A stretch of 64,000 bases of DNA, from positions 186,001 to 250,000 of the forward strand of contig JAGFBZ010001939.1 of the NCBI GenBank assembly GCA_018398805.1, in the 5' to 3' direction. The notes beneath the pieces are model-generated. The model searched no databases and had not been told where the DNA came from. It saw only the letters and a program-made list of their open reading frames with translations. Source of the stretch: Hirundichthys speculiger (lineage: Eukaryota; Chordata; Actinopteri; Beloniformes; Exocoetidae). Both the position numbers and the translations under genes were made by a program. Positions 12,670 through 22,535 of this stretch are shown piece by piece. Position 1 is the first letter of the stretch. Each line of letters starts with the position of its first letter.

Positions 12670-13866
12670 GTCAAGTTCACTTTTTACACGAACTAGTTCA
12701 GTTCATAGTTCACAGAAATTAAAATGAACTAGTTCAGTTCACCATTTCAAAAAAATGAACTAAATAGTTCATTTTTAGTTCTTTTTTAAATTGTTTTTTA
12801 ATGTTGCTGCGGGCAATTATTTGTTAAAATTATTGTGGTGGTGTAGTATATGGGCAGTGGCAAACAGCAATTATTTTATCCATTTTATCTGTCAAAAACT
12901 ATGTGTCCAATTCAGAATCCTTAACCAACCAGGATTCACATTAGCATTGAAGGAACAGCCCATGTAAAACTTTAATTTCTGTTTCAGTTTCTCTCTACAG
13001 CAGCCATTCCCAAACTTCAGAATACCAAGGCCCAATTTGAAATGTGAAAAATCTCCGCAGTCCACCCAAACCTTTAGTCACACTGTGATCAACATACAGG
13101 ACTAGAAGCTATGTTCTGATATTAATGTAAGGGGTCAACAAATAAGGTGACACTTGTCATATTAAGTTAAGATGACAGTAGAATAACACTTAACTGCTTT
13201 GTTTTATGACTTCTTAAAGTTTTTTTTTAAATATTGTCATGAATATTTTAAAGTTATTCAAAAAATATTTTAAAAAGATTAAAAAATTTAAAACATATTT
13301 GTTTAGTTTTAATGACCTCTCACGGCCCACATGCAGTACCTCAACAGCCCACCAGGGGGCCGGGGCCGACACTTTGGGAATCCCTGCTCTACAGTATATT
13401 AAAAATATGAGGAAAAACTTGCTGCCAAATTGTTTTTATTATAAGACAAAAACAAGTCCTTAAGGTGCAAATGTTTTTTCCCCCATTTCAATATTTCAAT
13501 ACTCCCACGAGTCGGGGGTCTCCTCCAGCTCTGAGTGACTGCAGCTTTCATCTTCCTGCTCGTTTTAAACATTTGATGACGCAATTGTTAGCGTGACAGC
13601 AGCGACAGCCGTGTTTCCATGTTTGATTGATTTCCTCAGATACATATCAGACTCGTTTGTGGTGGATTTTAAATGGGGTTCGCTGAAAACCTGGAACGGT
13701 TTTGACCGTGCGTGAACTTTGAAAGAGCGTCGTTCACAACTGCCCAAATGAACTCGTTCACGCCCCCCGCTGGTGAAGGAGAAAGAGAGCACGTTCAGTT
13801 CACGTTCATGAAAAATATGAACTAGTTTGTGGACTTTCATTCAATGAACGCGTTCAGGTACAACAC
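12670..13866. repeat. GAACTAGTTCA-rich interspersed repeat (family W), host of a nested hAT MITE
   Basis: Both edges are dense in GAAC/GTTC palindromic motifs: CGAACTAGTTCAGTTCATAG at the left, and CACGTTCATGAAAAATATGAAC plus GAACGCGTTCAGG at the right. This suggests imperfect terminal inverted arrays. I recognise this kind of sequence as a recurrent fish repeat but did not find a clear TSD, so the boundaries are approximate. Two short minus-strand ORFs (13399-13584, 13565-13840) overlap in the right half; I cannot assign them to a family. The hAT MITE at 13001-13386 interrupts it. Confidence 0.5.
13001..13386. mobile_element. hAT (Charlie-like) MITE nested in family W
   Basis: Left end CAGCCATTCCCAAACTTC, right end ACTTTGGGAATCCCTG, which are inverse to each other. 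A perfect 8-bp TSD, CTCTACAG, lies at 12993-13000 and 13387-13394. The CAG...CTG termini, the TTCCCAAAC sub-terminal motif and the CTCTA-type target fit the Charlie/Buster branch of hAT. No transposase remains. Confidence 0.8.
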
Positions 13867-14734
13867 TGAGTGGCCTCAGCCATTTTAGTTTTTAAAATCC
13901 TATTATATGTTTAAATAAAATTGTAGTATTTACTTAATTGTGAACTGACGTCTTCCACTCTTCCCTGTTGAATGAACCCGAGGGCCTTCTGGGTTTTATC
14001 TTTCCATCTGCATTAATATTCCGTTGGGTGAAATTTCCAAAGGGGGCGTTGACGGACTTCATTTTAACCCAGGATTTATCCACAGAGTCACAACAGCCCT
14101 CGAGTCGTCACGTATGGACATGTCTGAGGTTGCACCGAGATCTACCATGATGAGATGATCAGTCTTTTACGCAAAAAAGAGGTGAACTTTTGTATCTTTG
14201 CGATGAACGGAGAGGATGTTTGTTGCACTGCTGATATAGAGGGCGGGGGGGACAGCGTCATCGTAAAGGTCATCACGTTGACCTTTTGCAGTCGGCAGTG
14301 ATGACCTTCTGAACCTGTCCATACTGCAGCAGAGCTGAAGGATCCGGAGACTAACTGTCCATTTTCTCCAGTCTGGCTCTGATTCTGAACAACAGCTGAC
14401 TGCAAATAAACATTCACTCTCCACTAGTGACAAACAGTGACAAATAGTGACAAACTGCCGTTGTGCGGAGCGAGCCGTTGACATGAATGGGTGCAAAGTG
14501 CTTAGTCCTACAAGCATCACTGATCAGGTAAATTTCTGCTTCACAGGTAAACACTCCTTGGAGTCGTCTTAATATTTCAATATAGACTGATCTTTTTTTT
14601 TTTTTTTAAGTAGGAACATGCACAAAAGGAGATGAGATTTAAAGTCCAGTTTTATCTAGAGGTTGGAGTCGTCGCAACTGGATTGCTAGTTTTCGCTTGA
14701 GACGTGTCACCGTACATCAGGTGAGGGTCATTAG
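13867..14734. other. No gene seen
   Basis: Overlapping minus-strand ORFs of 91 and 117 codons (14142-14520) lie in different frames over the same bases and show no family similarity I recognise. T-tract at 14591-14607. Confidence 0.4.
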
Positions 14735-14736
14735 TA

Positions 14737-14840
14737 GGGCTGTAGCGATAGAATATCGATACCCACGGCTGAAAAATCGATACCGATAAAATATCGATAT
14801 ATATATCACAGAATCAATAAAATTGCTCAGCTTTAGTCGT
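14737..14840 (+). mobile_element. hAT left-end fragment (ATCGATA-rich)
   Basis: Starts TAGGGCTGTAGCGATAG and continues through repeated ATCGATAC/ATATCGAT motifs, as in the sub-terminal regions of hAT elements with TAGGG ends (compare 44479-45127). No matching right end or TSD is found, so this looks like a solo or deleted end. The right boundary is approximate. Confidence 0.5.
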
Positions 14841-15435
14841 TAGGATCTAATGGTTGACGCGTGTCAGTGATCTTAGTCCTCCCTGAACAGATTCAGGGTT
14901 GCAGGTGTTAATAAAATATCTTGGATCAGACTGTCATGGAGGACTGGTGAAGGACACATTCACTTTCACTCACACCCACACAGAAGAAATCTAACATCTG
15001 CTGCTGCATTAAGAAAAAAAGTAGACTTATGTGACCCTTTTTTTTATCCTTTTTGAACAGTGAGGTCATCATCAGGTCTGATGGTAACCTAGAAACAGAA
15101 GTCTACAGGAAACCCAATGCACACAGACCAATACTTGCTATTTGACTCGCACAGGAGCACTGACTAGGAATCATCGTGACTTTTGCGCCACAGAGCAAAT
15201 ACCATCCCTGACCTCTATGGAGGCCAAGAGAGAGGAGGACACACGCTTAAAGACAGCCCTCAAAACCTGCGGCCATCTTAAGAGGGCTTTCAACAAGGCA
15301 ACGCCCACACCGGGCGGGAAAGCAGGTGACGAAGCTGAGATTCAAGATCCACAGAGGACAAACCTGGTCATTCCCTCTGTAGCGGGTGTTTCAGGGAGGC
15401 TTCAGAGGATTTTTGGGAAGCATCAGGTACTAGTT

Positions 15436-16608
15436 TAGGGATGGAACGGTTAGCGGTATTACGTTAAAGCGCGGTAAAATTTTACGCAATAACGATTACC
15501 GTTTATAATTGATTTAATCTCAACGTGGCGGTCGATTACCAGGATATGTAATATCAGCCTCATTCAAGTCTGCAAGCGACTCACGACTGTGTCTCTCATG
15601 AATTTGTAGCTTGTAACATTGGCATCGTAACGTAATCATGGTGGAAAGTGGTGATAGCACACAGGACATTTACCAACCCACTGAAATTATGAAATCCAAG
15701 GTCTGGGCATATTTTTTCTTATTTTTTTTTTTTTTTAAGAATACAGGGGACGACTGGAGGAGGACAATTATCTTGTCTGCAGAGCACTCATTTACATTTA
15801 ATTGTAATTTGTACAAGCAACTTGAAGGAGCTAAGGCTAATGCTTCAAGCTACTGAGATGTTTGACCAAGAGTAACCTAGTTGACGCGCTTTGCTAAATC
15901 ATATTTCGTAAACGTTACCGTTACGTGTTGATCGTAAAAGAGGCCGGAACGATGTTCTTCTGATGCGGTTAAAATATGAATTTATTCCATTAACTGATCC
16001 GACAACCATAACGCCAGCAGTTAGCGCCACAGCGGTCAAAAACCTTTTGCCCTTCCAGGTCAAACACCTAACCAATAACAGGCAGCTACCTTTATACCTG
16101 ACCCTCAGGTAACAACACAGCGACACCCACAGACACACAGAGTGAACTACAATTCAGAACAACATATTTGGCTCCTATACAACTGTTACTTTATTTGCAC
16201 ATTTATACATATTTAAGGTTCAGCTTAAAATCCAAAGTTTTTTTCATTTAAAGTTGCACTATATTTTTGTTACTGATAACTGTTTGCATATTTTGACCTA
16301 CTATGATTGTTAAAGTGTTTATTTAAATTTGCACCAAACAAATAAGCTTTGTTACTGTTATTTTTATTTTGTTCATTTAAAATAAAAACTCTTTCTGTGC
16401 CAGTTATTTGCCCTTTTAATGTGAAAGTTTAATTTTGATGAAATGTTGGTTTCTGATGTTTTAGTATGACATTTTTGTAAAATTATTTAAATGTATGTGT
16501 TTTTTGGAGATTTTTACAGCAATTAAGGATACCGCGATAATATCGTAAACCGTGATAATTTGGTCACTACAATCGAGATATCAAATTTTCCATATCCTTA
16601 CGTCCCTA
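15436..16608 (+). mobile_element. hAT element, family M copy 2, inserted in the Penelope-like element
   Basis: Termini are TAGGGATGGAACGG and the inverse-type ...TTACGTCCCTA. Flanks TACTAGTT (15428-15435) and GACCAGTT (16609-16616) match at 6 of 8 bases. The missing or duplicated bases are those needed to rejoin the interrupted Penelope-like frame (HQV-PVHFKP), which confirms that this is the insertion. It is homologous to 5841-6818 in reverse. It keeps a transposase-like leader at 15638-15715 and has A/T-rich right-hand sequence shared with copy 1. No catalytic region is present. Confidence 0.85.
15638..15856 (+). pseudogene. N-terminal fragment of a hAT transposase (BED-finger leader)
   Basis: An ATG opens a 72-codon frame reading MVESGDSTQDIYQPTEIMKS followed by KVWAYF and then a run of phenylalanines from a T-tract. 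A serine-lysine-x-valine-tryptophan-x-tyrosine-phenylalanine motif is typical of the start of a BED-type zinc finger in hAT transposases; the zinc-binding cysteines and histidines are not present. The minus strand of copy 1 (6490-6420) keeps the same leader with several substitutions and one stop. The T-tract probably marks where the true reading frame is lost. Confidence 0.55.
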
Positions 16609-16700
16609 GACCAGTTCACTTCAAACCCACCAGCACACTGAGACAGAGACTGGTTCACCCCAGAGACGGGACACAGAAACCAATCTGTCCAAGTCCAGTG

Positions 16701-17044
16701 TTATGTTCATGCATAATGAACTGTGGTATCCCTGTTACCAAAGCGGGGGGTTCTCAGGGTACCAGGACCCTCCTGGTAGAGTTTAATCTGATGTCAGCTC
16801 TCTACAAAGTCATGAATATTCAAAAAGACCGAAGCAGGAGTTAGTGTCACGACAACGCTAGAGGCTTGCAGGTGTTCAGTAAACTGATGTGCTGGCACTC
16901 ACCTGTTCAGTGTATGTAGATGTTTGTACCTGCAATGTTTGCAAGATGATAACACTGACAAATTTCCTGCTTTTATGCTCTTCCTCGCGTTAGCAAGGGA
17001 AAAAAAATATATAAGAAACACCTCCTCCGGCTCCCCGGGAGAAT
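16701..17044. other. No gene seen
   Basis: Sequence after the Penelope-like similarity fades. It contains a short A-run near 17000 but no recognisable element end. The missing 3' end of the Penelope-like element may lie here in decayed form. Confidence 0.35.
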
Positions 17045-17424
17045 ACAGATGAGTTCCTTGGACAACCAAGAGTTACAGTCTCTTGAATGGGTCCTGGGTC
17101 TGCCTTCTCCCAGGTGGACGTGTCCAGAACTGCACCCACGGGTCATCCTAGCCAGACGCCTGAACCACCTTAGCCGCAGGAGGAGCGACTCAATTCCAAC
17201 ACCCTCTTTAATGATCCAACTTCTCAGCCTCTCTCTCGAAGAAAGAGTCCAGCCTCCCTGCAGAGGAAACTAATTTCAGCCACTTGTATTCCCAGTCTCA
17301 TTCTTTCGGTCACGACCCACTAGTCCACATTACTGCAGATGCTGTGCCATCCATCTGTCGGTACCCAGCTCCATTTTTTTCCCTCACTTTTGAGCGAGGC
17401 CCAGAGATACTTAAACTACTACTC
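17045..17424 (-). pseudogene. Non-LTR retrotransposon RT C-terminal fragment
   Basis: Minus-strand translation from about 17424 reads EXFKYLW, then SEGKKW, then after a stop WVVTERMRLGIQVAEISFL, then LFLRERG and SLKRVLELSRSSCG. The FKYLG-type motif, the WVxTERxRxxxQxAExxFLRR region and the following loop are a well-known order at the C-terminal end of a fish non-LTR RT. Four or more in-frame stops and loss of both ends show it is dead. The clade is uncertain; the layout is L2/Rex-like by memory. Confidence 0.65.
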
Positions 17425-19310
17425 CAATCACAAAAAAAAACACTTGAGCCAACTCTGCCGCTTTCAGGAACAGCCTCTCCTCGTGATTCTCAGGCTTTGT
17501 GATTCCGAAATAATTGCAGACTTTTAGAGTTATGCTCGGTGCAAAGCTGCTCCTGAGGTATCGTAGATTAAAATGACGGATGATGAGCATGATACTGAAC
17601 ATGTCTCTTCAATTCCAAAGACTCCTTTTTAAATAAAGACAATGACCTCGATTCACCTCCATCATATACGGTGCATGCAGGAGATGAGCCGGTTCGCATC
17701 GTTTCATCCCACAGAGCTCTGCTCTTTTGTTTGTTCTTTCTGAAACCTGTGTGTCTCAACAAAAAAAAAAGAAGAAGAAGATCTATGGGCTGTTTGGCAC
17801 GGTTCCTGTTGGAATTGATAGTACAGTTGTGTTTTGTTTGCTTTTGATGTGATATGCGGCGTCTCGCGGGTAAAGATCTCTCAGGACATCAACAGGCCAT
17901 TTATCATCAGGCGTAAAGGGAAAGAAAACGCTGAACAATGAGGGGGAACAAAACAGAAGAAATGTATATAACCTGTTGTTAAACACATGCTAACATGCCA
18001 GAGATGCTAAATTGCCATTAAGAAAAAAAACAAACAAACTCTGGTGTCAACATAATTGTATTTTTCAGACCCAAAGGAAATGAAGCAAAGGTGAGTTGAG
18101 CCTAAACCTGGAAAAATTGCTGTTATCCGTCACCGTTTATGCACGACTCTGACACAAGTAACTGGATTTTCCTCCGTCTCCTTCACGCACCTCTCGGCTC
18201 GGACCGCCGCGTTAAACCCGATCAGATGGCGAGACGTCGTTGGTAACCGGAGTTAACATCAAACACCTCTCGGAGAAAGGCAAAGCTCCTGCGGGGAGAG
18301 AGCGTAACGGATTGATTGGGCCCGACCCGTTTGAAGTGCCTTGGGTGCGGGTGCGGCGGGCAGACGCCTCGTTATGTCTGTGATGAAGCAGCGCTTGTTT
18401 GCGGAGCTGATTTCGATTGCTTCTCCTCTTTGTCACCATGACAGCCAAATGAAGGAGCAGTCAACATCTATCCACGGGTGGCACCTGGGTTGGAAGCTTA
18501 AGTAGGCAAACATTAATTAATAACCACACAAATTAGAAACCTGCCCCTTTTTTTAGATGGGGAGGAGACACGAGCTTATTTACCTCAATTTTGTCAAACC
18601 CGGTCACCGACGCTCCGCAGCCTTGTCCGTCCTGTTCTCCGTCCCGCTGCTCGACATTTTGTCTCACCGTCCCTGCGTTTCTCGGTTCTGTCTCTTTCGC
18701 TTTGCGTTGGAGAGACTCACCCTGATTTATCTGCGCTGCCCTGGAAGACTGAGCTCTATAAAATGTGGCAGCGGATCAAGAATTAATGCATTTGCCTCCA
18801 GTGGAAAGTCGTGGAGAATAGTATGCTCATTAGGCCTCCTTCTCTGCTCCGGCGAGGGCCGAGGGAGGCAGACGGTGTGGCGGGAGGAGGTTGCCGGGGT
18901 CATTATCTACCGTGTAGCTGTACTCTGGGCTTCAAAGTCGTCTTGGTTCAGCTGTCACCGCGGGTCCGTGCGGCTCGGACCGGGTCTTGACAGGGAGGGC
19001 AGATGCGCTGGTGCTCCAGGCTTCATTAAAGCAGGAGGATTCGCTCTCTACTCCACTGTCACTTCTCCTTCCCGTAAACCTGTTGCTTCGACTCTCCGAT
19101 GTTTTTAAATCTCGCCCGCTCCTGCCACGAGCTAATATCACATAATGCCACTTTACTGGAACAGCGAGGTGTTTAAATCTGTCTCGGAACATCTTGTTCT
19201 CTTTTTACCTTCTACTTTCCTGTGCGCCATCCATCTTGCTCTTCTTCTGCCACGGATTTAGTCAGCTTTCATAGCCTCAGTGGATTTTCCCCGAGGTAGG
19301 GCCTCTATAG
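17425..19310. other. No gene seen; partly GC-rich
   Basis: An open frame at 18557-19108 (plus, 183 codons) has no domain I recognise and reads cysteine/arginine/serine-rich translation of GC-rich DNA, with a competing minus-strand ORF. I leave it out as a gene. The stretch around 18450-19100 is free of recognisable repeats and may be constrained non-coding sequence. An A-tract and GAAGAAGAAG run lie at 17761-17780. Confidence 0.35.
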
Positions 19311-19325
19311 ACCTTTTGCAGTCAC

Positions 19326-19754
19326 GTGACACACGGCTTGATGACAGAGTCGCCATATTGGAGTGAAAACAACTACAAGCTAGGGCCTAAGCAATCACAT
19401 AGTCTTTGTGCAGGTTACGCGGAATATCATGACCAGTCGTCTGATAGTGCTGTCAGACCATGTTCAAAGTCTGAATGGGTCGGAAAGGAACGATACCGGG
19501 AGAAATTAGAGATTTCAGGCCTAGAACACGACTCGTACCTACTGCCAGCTGCCCTGTTCTGCCCATGTGCTGGCGAAGACGAGGTAAAGAAACTCCCCGA
19601 CCTCGAGTACCCAGACAACAAGTCATCAGCATACACCAAGGAAACTCTCAAGGCTTATGAAAAGGAATCCTACAAATATTTTGTGTCTGGATTTGTGGCA
19701 GCCCTCACACAGTACCACATCGACGGCACGGCCAACGTTCTGGTAACGTCGAAG
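19326..19754 (+). pseudogene. First exon of a SWIM/YqaJ-type protein of the THAP transposon
   Basis: The frame contains KERYREKLEISGLEHDSYLL, then KKLPDLEYPD, then AYTKETLKAYEKESYKYFVS and GFVAALTQY, ending NVLVTSK. I recognise this order (Lys-Leu-Pro-x-Leu/Val-x-Tyr-Pro-Asp, then Thr-x-Glu-x-Leu-Lys-Ala-Tyr, then Tyr-x-Tyr-Phe-Val-x-Gly) from uncharacterised fish proteins that continue into a SWIM-type zinc finger and a YqaJ nuclease domain. A good splice donor, AAG|GTGCGT, sits at 19754/19755, just where homologues continue with a Val-x-His-Ser-Gln motif. The downstream exons are absent. The exact start codon cannot be settled; the ATG at 19326 lies inside the terminal repeat. Confidence 0.55.
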
Positions 19755-20107
19755 GTGCGTAGACCTAGTCGTAGTAAAGTACTAACGTTTCCGTTGTATC
19801 TATTCACCATGACAAGCCGTTTAAACGTAAGTGCCATAAAGTGGTGTGCAACAGCCGGGTTTATATGGCAAATTCGCAGAGTTTTGTTTCTGGCAGCCCC
19901 ACACAAGCGGTTGGGTGGTTAGCCGATAATACGAGCAAATGAAATAGTAAATGAGGTTCGGATAGATAGATCTATGATTGGAATTTGGAGGGAGTTTGTT
20001 TTACGAGGCCATACACGTCCTGTTCGTGTTACTATTCGTGATATCATGTAAAAAAAAATAAACAGGTGATGCAAGAAAATGAATACTCGTGACCACATTG
20101 TCAAAGA

Positions 20108-20332
20108 TTATTCGTACGGATGAAAACACACACCTCCAACAAAATGCTTGTTACATATGCGATTTGTTCTCACCGGTCGCCACTCTGTCCTTGTGTCAAA
20201 CCCACGAGCACGTCGGAGTGCAGCGATCCACTTCTCTCGGCGTTGTACGTCGGCTGGAAATCTGTGGAACGATAATCGTGGTCCCTTTCCTCTATAGTTT
20301 GTGCAGCCAACAGCTACACAGTTCAAAACCAT
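20108..20332 (-). pseudogene. THAP-domain exon (transposase N-terminus)
   Basis: From the ATG at 20332 the 74-residue frame begins MVLNCVAVGCTNYRGKG. It has the C2CH pattern of a THAP zinc finger: Cys-x4-Cys near residues 5 and 10, a Phe-His-Arg-Phe-Pro block, a WIAAL tryptophan, and Cys-x2-His followed by Phe (CNKHF) near residues 63-67. THAP fingers bind DNA and form the N-terminus of several transposases. After FVGG the DNA reads G|GTGTGT, a plausible splice donor, so the last residues may be intron. The final Ala-Val-Pro-Phe block of a complete THAP domain is missing from this exon. I chose the ATG at 20332 over the upstream in-frame one at 20545 because the domain starts there. Confidence 0.75.
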
Positions 20333-20482
20333 GTTTTCGAACTGTTTGCTATCCACTTGAACACGAAAGATTACACACGCGACAGGTAAACTGCTCAGCT
20401 GTAGGGCTTTGTTTTCACTCCAACGTGGCGGCGAGATGTTGCGACTCCAGTGTGTCACGTCAGGTGCAAAAGCTCCATATTG

Positions 20483-22052
20483 GAGCGTGCATGTATTTTG
20501 ATCTTTATGCTGATGCGATGACACCAGGTCTTCCTTCCTCTTCACGCCTCCGTGCTCTTCCGCCCTCGCTCGTCCCCCACGCTCCCGTGCTCCTCGGCCT
20601 CCTTCCGTTTAATGCCGATAAAACAAGGTAAAGTGCAGGTCCCGACACGGCGCCGAACAAGGATTAATCACAATAAATGACACGCCGCTTTGCTAACTGC
20701 ATGTGACAGCGCAGAGACGCTCGACTGAGCAGGTGTTTGCTGGGACTTTGTGAGTGTGCATTTGCATGTGCGAGCTGTTTCTGTTAACTTCCGTTCACAC
20801 AGGTGGCAAAGAAAAGGAAAAAAAACCATGTAAACTGACACATTTAAGTGCGGCGTTAAATTCAGATGATTGAAATCGAATCACTGAAAACCATGTTTAC
20901 AGACACAGAATACAAGCATTCACAGAAAAACTTTTATTTTCTGTTTATTCCAAATTTAAGGAGACCTCTAATATTCGTGTTTTACAGTTATATTCTCGTT
21001 TAAATAGCTGTCTGCTTTCTTTTCTTTTCTTGTTCCCGCCGTGAATCCTGCAAAGCTTTCTGAGTGGAAAATCAGCACGAAGATACTAGAAAATGGCACC
21101 AAATGTGCCAGTTTATCTGCTTTTTACCACCAAGAATTTAAAGAAAATAGCACCAGCCCGGAGTAATGCTGTGCATCAAAGAAGAAAATAACAACGATGG
21201 CTGGTCGGGCCGCAGCAGCGTAACCGCTCGGCAGGTATGATACAAATGTGTTAGGGTTAGGGTTATGGAGGAATATGTTCCTCCGTCTCCAGGGGGCCAA
21301 GAAACCGAGCATGCGAAGTAATCAGACGACACCAGACTGGACATTAGCTCCAAAATAAAACGGTGAGCCTTTTAAGCAAATATAGCGTTGGCCCTTTAAC
21401 AATGTAAACCTCTGAACTGCTGCATTTAAGCAGCTTTCCTTGGTGGTTTCTGACAGAAACTACCAGAAACAGCTGCGACGGTATGGAGCAAGACAGCTGT
21501 CAGAACGGATGCGTGCGTACAAGTTGGCATTCACGTGAAAGTAATTCTCCGTGTTCTTTTATCTGGTGCCAGTGACGTGACTAGAAACAAAGATCAATTA
21601 AAGAGTTTAATATACAATCATGAATACAAAGATCCAATATACCATGCAGAATATTTTAATCGCCCGATGGTGCATAGCCTTAACACCACAGAGATGCCAG
21701 GGGAATGCACACAGAGTGACCGATTGTCTAAGTTCTTATAGAGGCGGATCCTCGCGTTCTTCTGAGTTTATTGCTCTTTGTCTCAGAATCCAAATGGCCA
21801 ACAGCTCTGAATCACATTTAGACACATGCAGTTGTGTTTGTCCAGGAGATGGGATGTAACTAAATGTGTTATCTATACCGTTGCAAACTTCCTTGGAAAA
21901 CAGCAGGTCAGGAAGTCAGGATGTCTGGAACCTAAAGCAGCAAACTGAGGAACTCACAGTCATAAACGGAGACAGCATTCCTACATGAAATAAGTTTTAG
22001 CTTTTAACAGTTAAACGATTCTCTAAGTTAATCTTAAATCCTAACACACACA
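20483..22052. other. No gene seen
   Basis: Short ORFs only. GTTAGGGTTAGGGTTATGG at about 21250 is a two-unit chance match to a telomere repeat. No repeat boundary or RNA gene. Confidence 0.45.
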
Positions 22053-22535
22053 TATTCAATTTAATTCAATTTTATTTGTATAGCGTCTGTTACAATGTCA
22101 ATTGTCTCTAGGCGCTTTACAGAGACCCAGATCATGACTCCCAAGCAAATTTTATCAACTAAAAATCCTAAACAAGGATAATGGCAGGTAAAAAACTCCC
22201 ACAGTGGGAGAAAAACAACCTTTAAGCCAAACAGTGGCAAGGAACTCCACTTTAAGAGGAAGAAACCTTGATCAGGACCTGGGTCATATGGGGGGGACCT
22301 TCCTGATGAAGACCAGCTGGATAAAGAAAGAAAAGGAGAGGAGAGACAGGACAGAGAGAGGATGGAGGACAGAGAGAGGATGGAGGACAGAGAGAGGAGA
22401 GCACACATATGACTGAATGTAATGACTATATAAACATATGCAGGTAACAGCACTGAGGTGAGATGGTCAGAGGACTAGATCACCGGTCACCACACCAGCC
22501 GGCACCTTGAACACATCTACACACACAGGTGGAGG
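22053..22535 (+). repeat. Family Z interspersed repeat, uninterrupted copy
   Basis: Begins with ATTCAATTTAATTCAATTTT, a tail-like ATTCA array, then a TTTGTATAGCG...CAATTGTCTCTAGGCGC segment common in fish. It continues through GGAACTCCACTTTAAGAGG to three copies of an 18-bp GGATGGAGGACAGAGAGA-type unit at about 22338-22400, and ends near CACACACAGGTGGAGG. The reverse-orientation copy at 56110-57964 matches along its length but carries two hAT insertions, so this copy supplies both empty sites. The ATTCA tail suggests a non-LTR-mobilised origin, which is an inference. Confidence 0.7.

Larger units (their letters stand above)
15060..16700 (+). pseudogene. Penelope-like retroelement fragment, split by a hAT insertion
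   Basis: Conceptual translation before the insertion gives SDGNLETEVYRKP, then after a frameshift HTDQYLLFDSH, then an open stretch from about 15142 to 15435 containing LKTCGHLKRAF and NLVIPSVAGVSGRLQRIFG. After the insertion (from 16609) it resumes with PVHFKPTSTLRQRLVHPRDG. In the Penelope-like family this order leads from the end of the RT region towards a GIY-YIG endonuclease; that domain is not visible here because similarity is lost near 16700. At least one frameshift (near 15110) and the loss of both ends make it a pseudogene. The 1.17-kb interruption is hAT family M copy 2. Confidence 0.7.
19311..20482. mobile_element. THAP-domain DNA transposon, probably ISL2EU-type, internally deleted
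   Basis: Long terminal inverted repeats. The left end (from CCTTTTGCAGTCACGTGACA through GCCATATTGGAGTGAAAAC) is mirrored by the right end (from GTTTTCACTCCAACGTGGCG to TGACGTCAGGTGC...AAAAG-type sequence), over about 70 bp with mismatches. A SWIM/YqaJ-protein-like exon reads rightwards from the left end and a THAP exon reads leftwards from the right end. The pair THAP protein plus YqaJ-type nuclease protein is, by family knowledge, the mark of ISL2EU elements; a P-element relative is the main alternative. The TSD is short or unclear, with TA near 19309 and again near 20483. The transposase core and nuclease core are missing, so it cannot move by itself. Confidence 0.6.

Noticed and set aside
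18557..19108. 183-codon plus-strand ORF as a host gene
   Set aside because: No recognisable domain, composition follows GC-rich DNA, and no splice or promoter context; probably a chance ORF.
20089..20631. 180-codon plus-strand ORF
   Set aside because: It is the antisense shadow of the THAP exon plus the right inverted repeat.
21250..21268. Telomere-like TTAGGG repeat
   Set aside because: Only two units plus a partial one; not an interstitial telomere array.
22061..22453. 130-codon minus-strand ORF rich in Leu/Ser
   Set aside because: It is translation of family Z and its 18-bp purine-rich repeat, not a protein gene.
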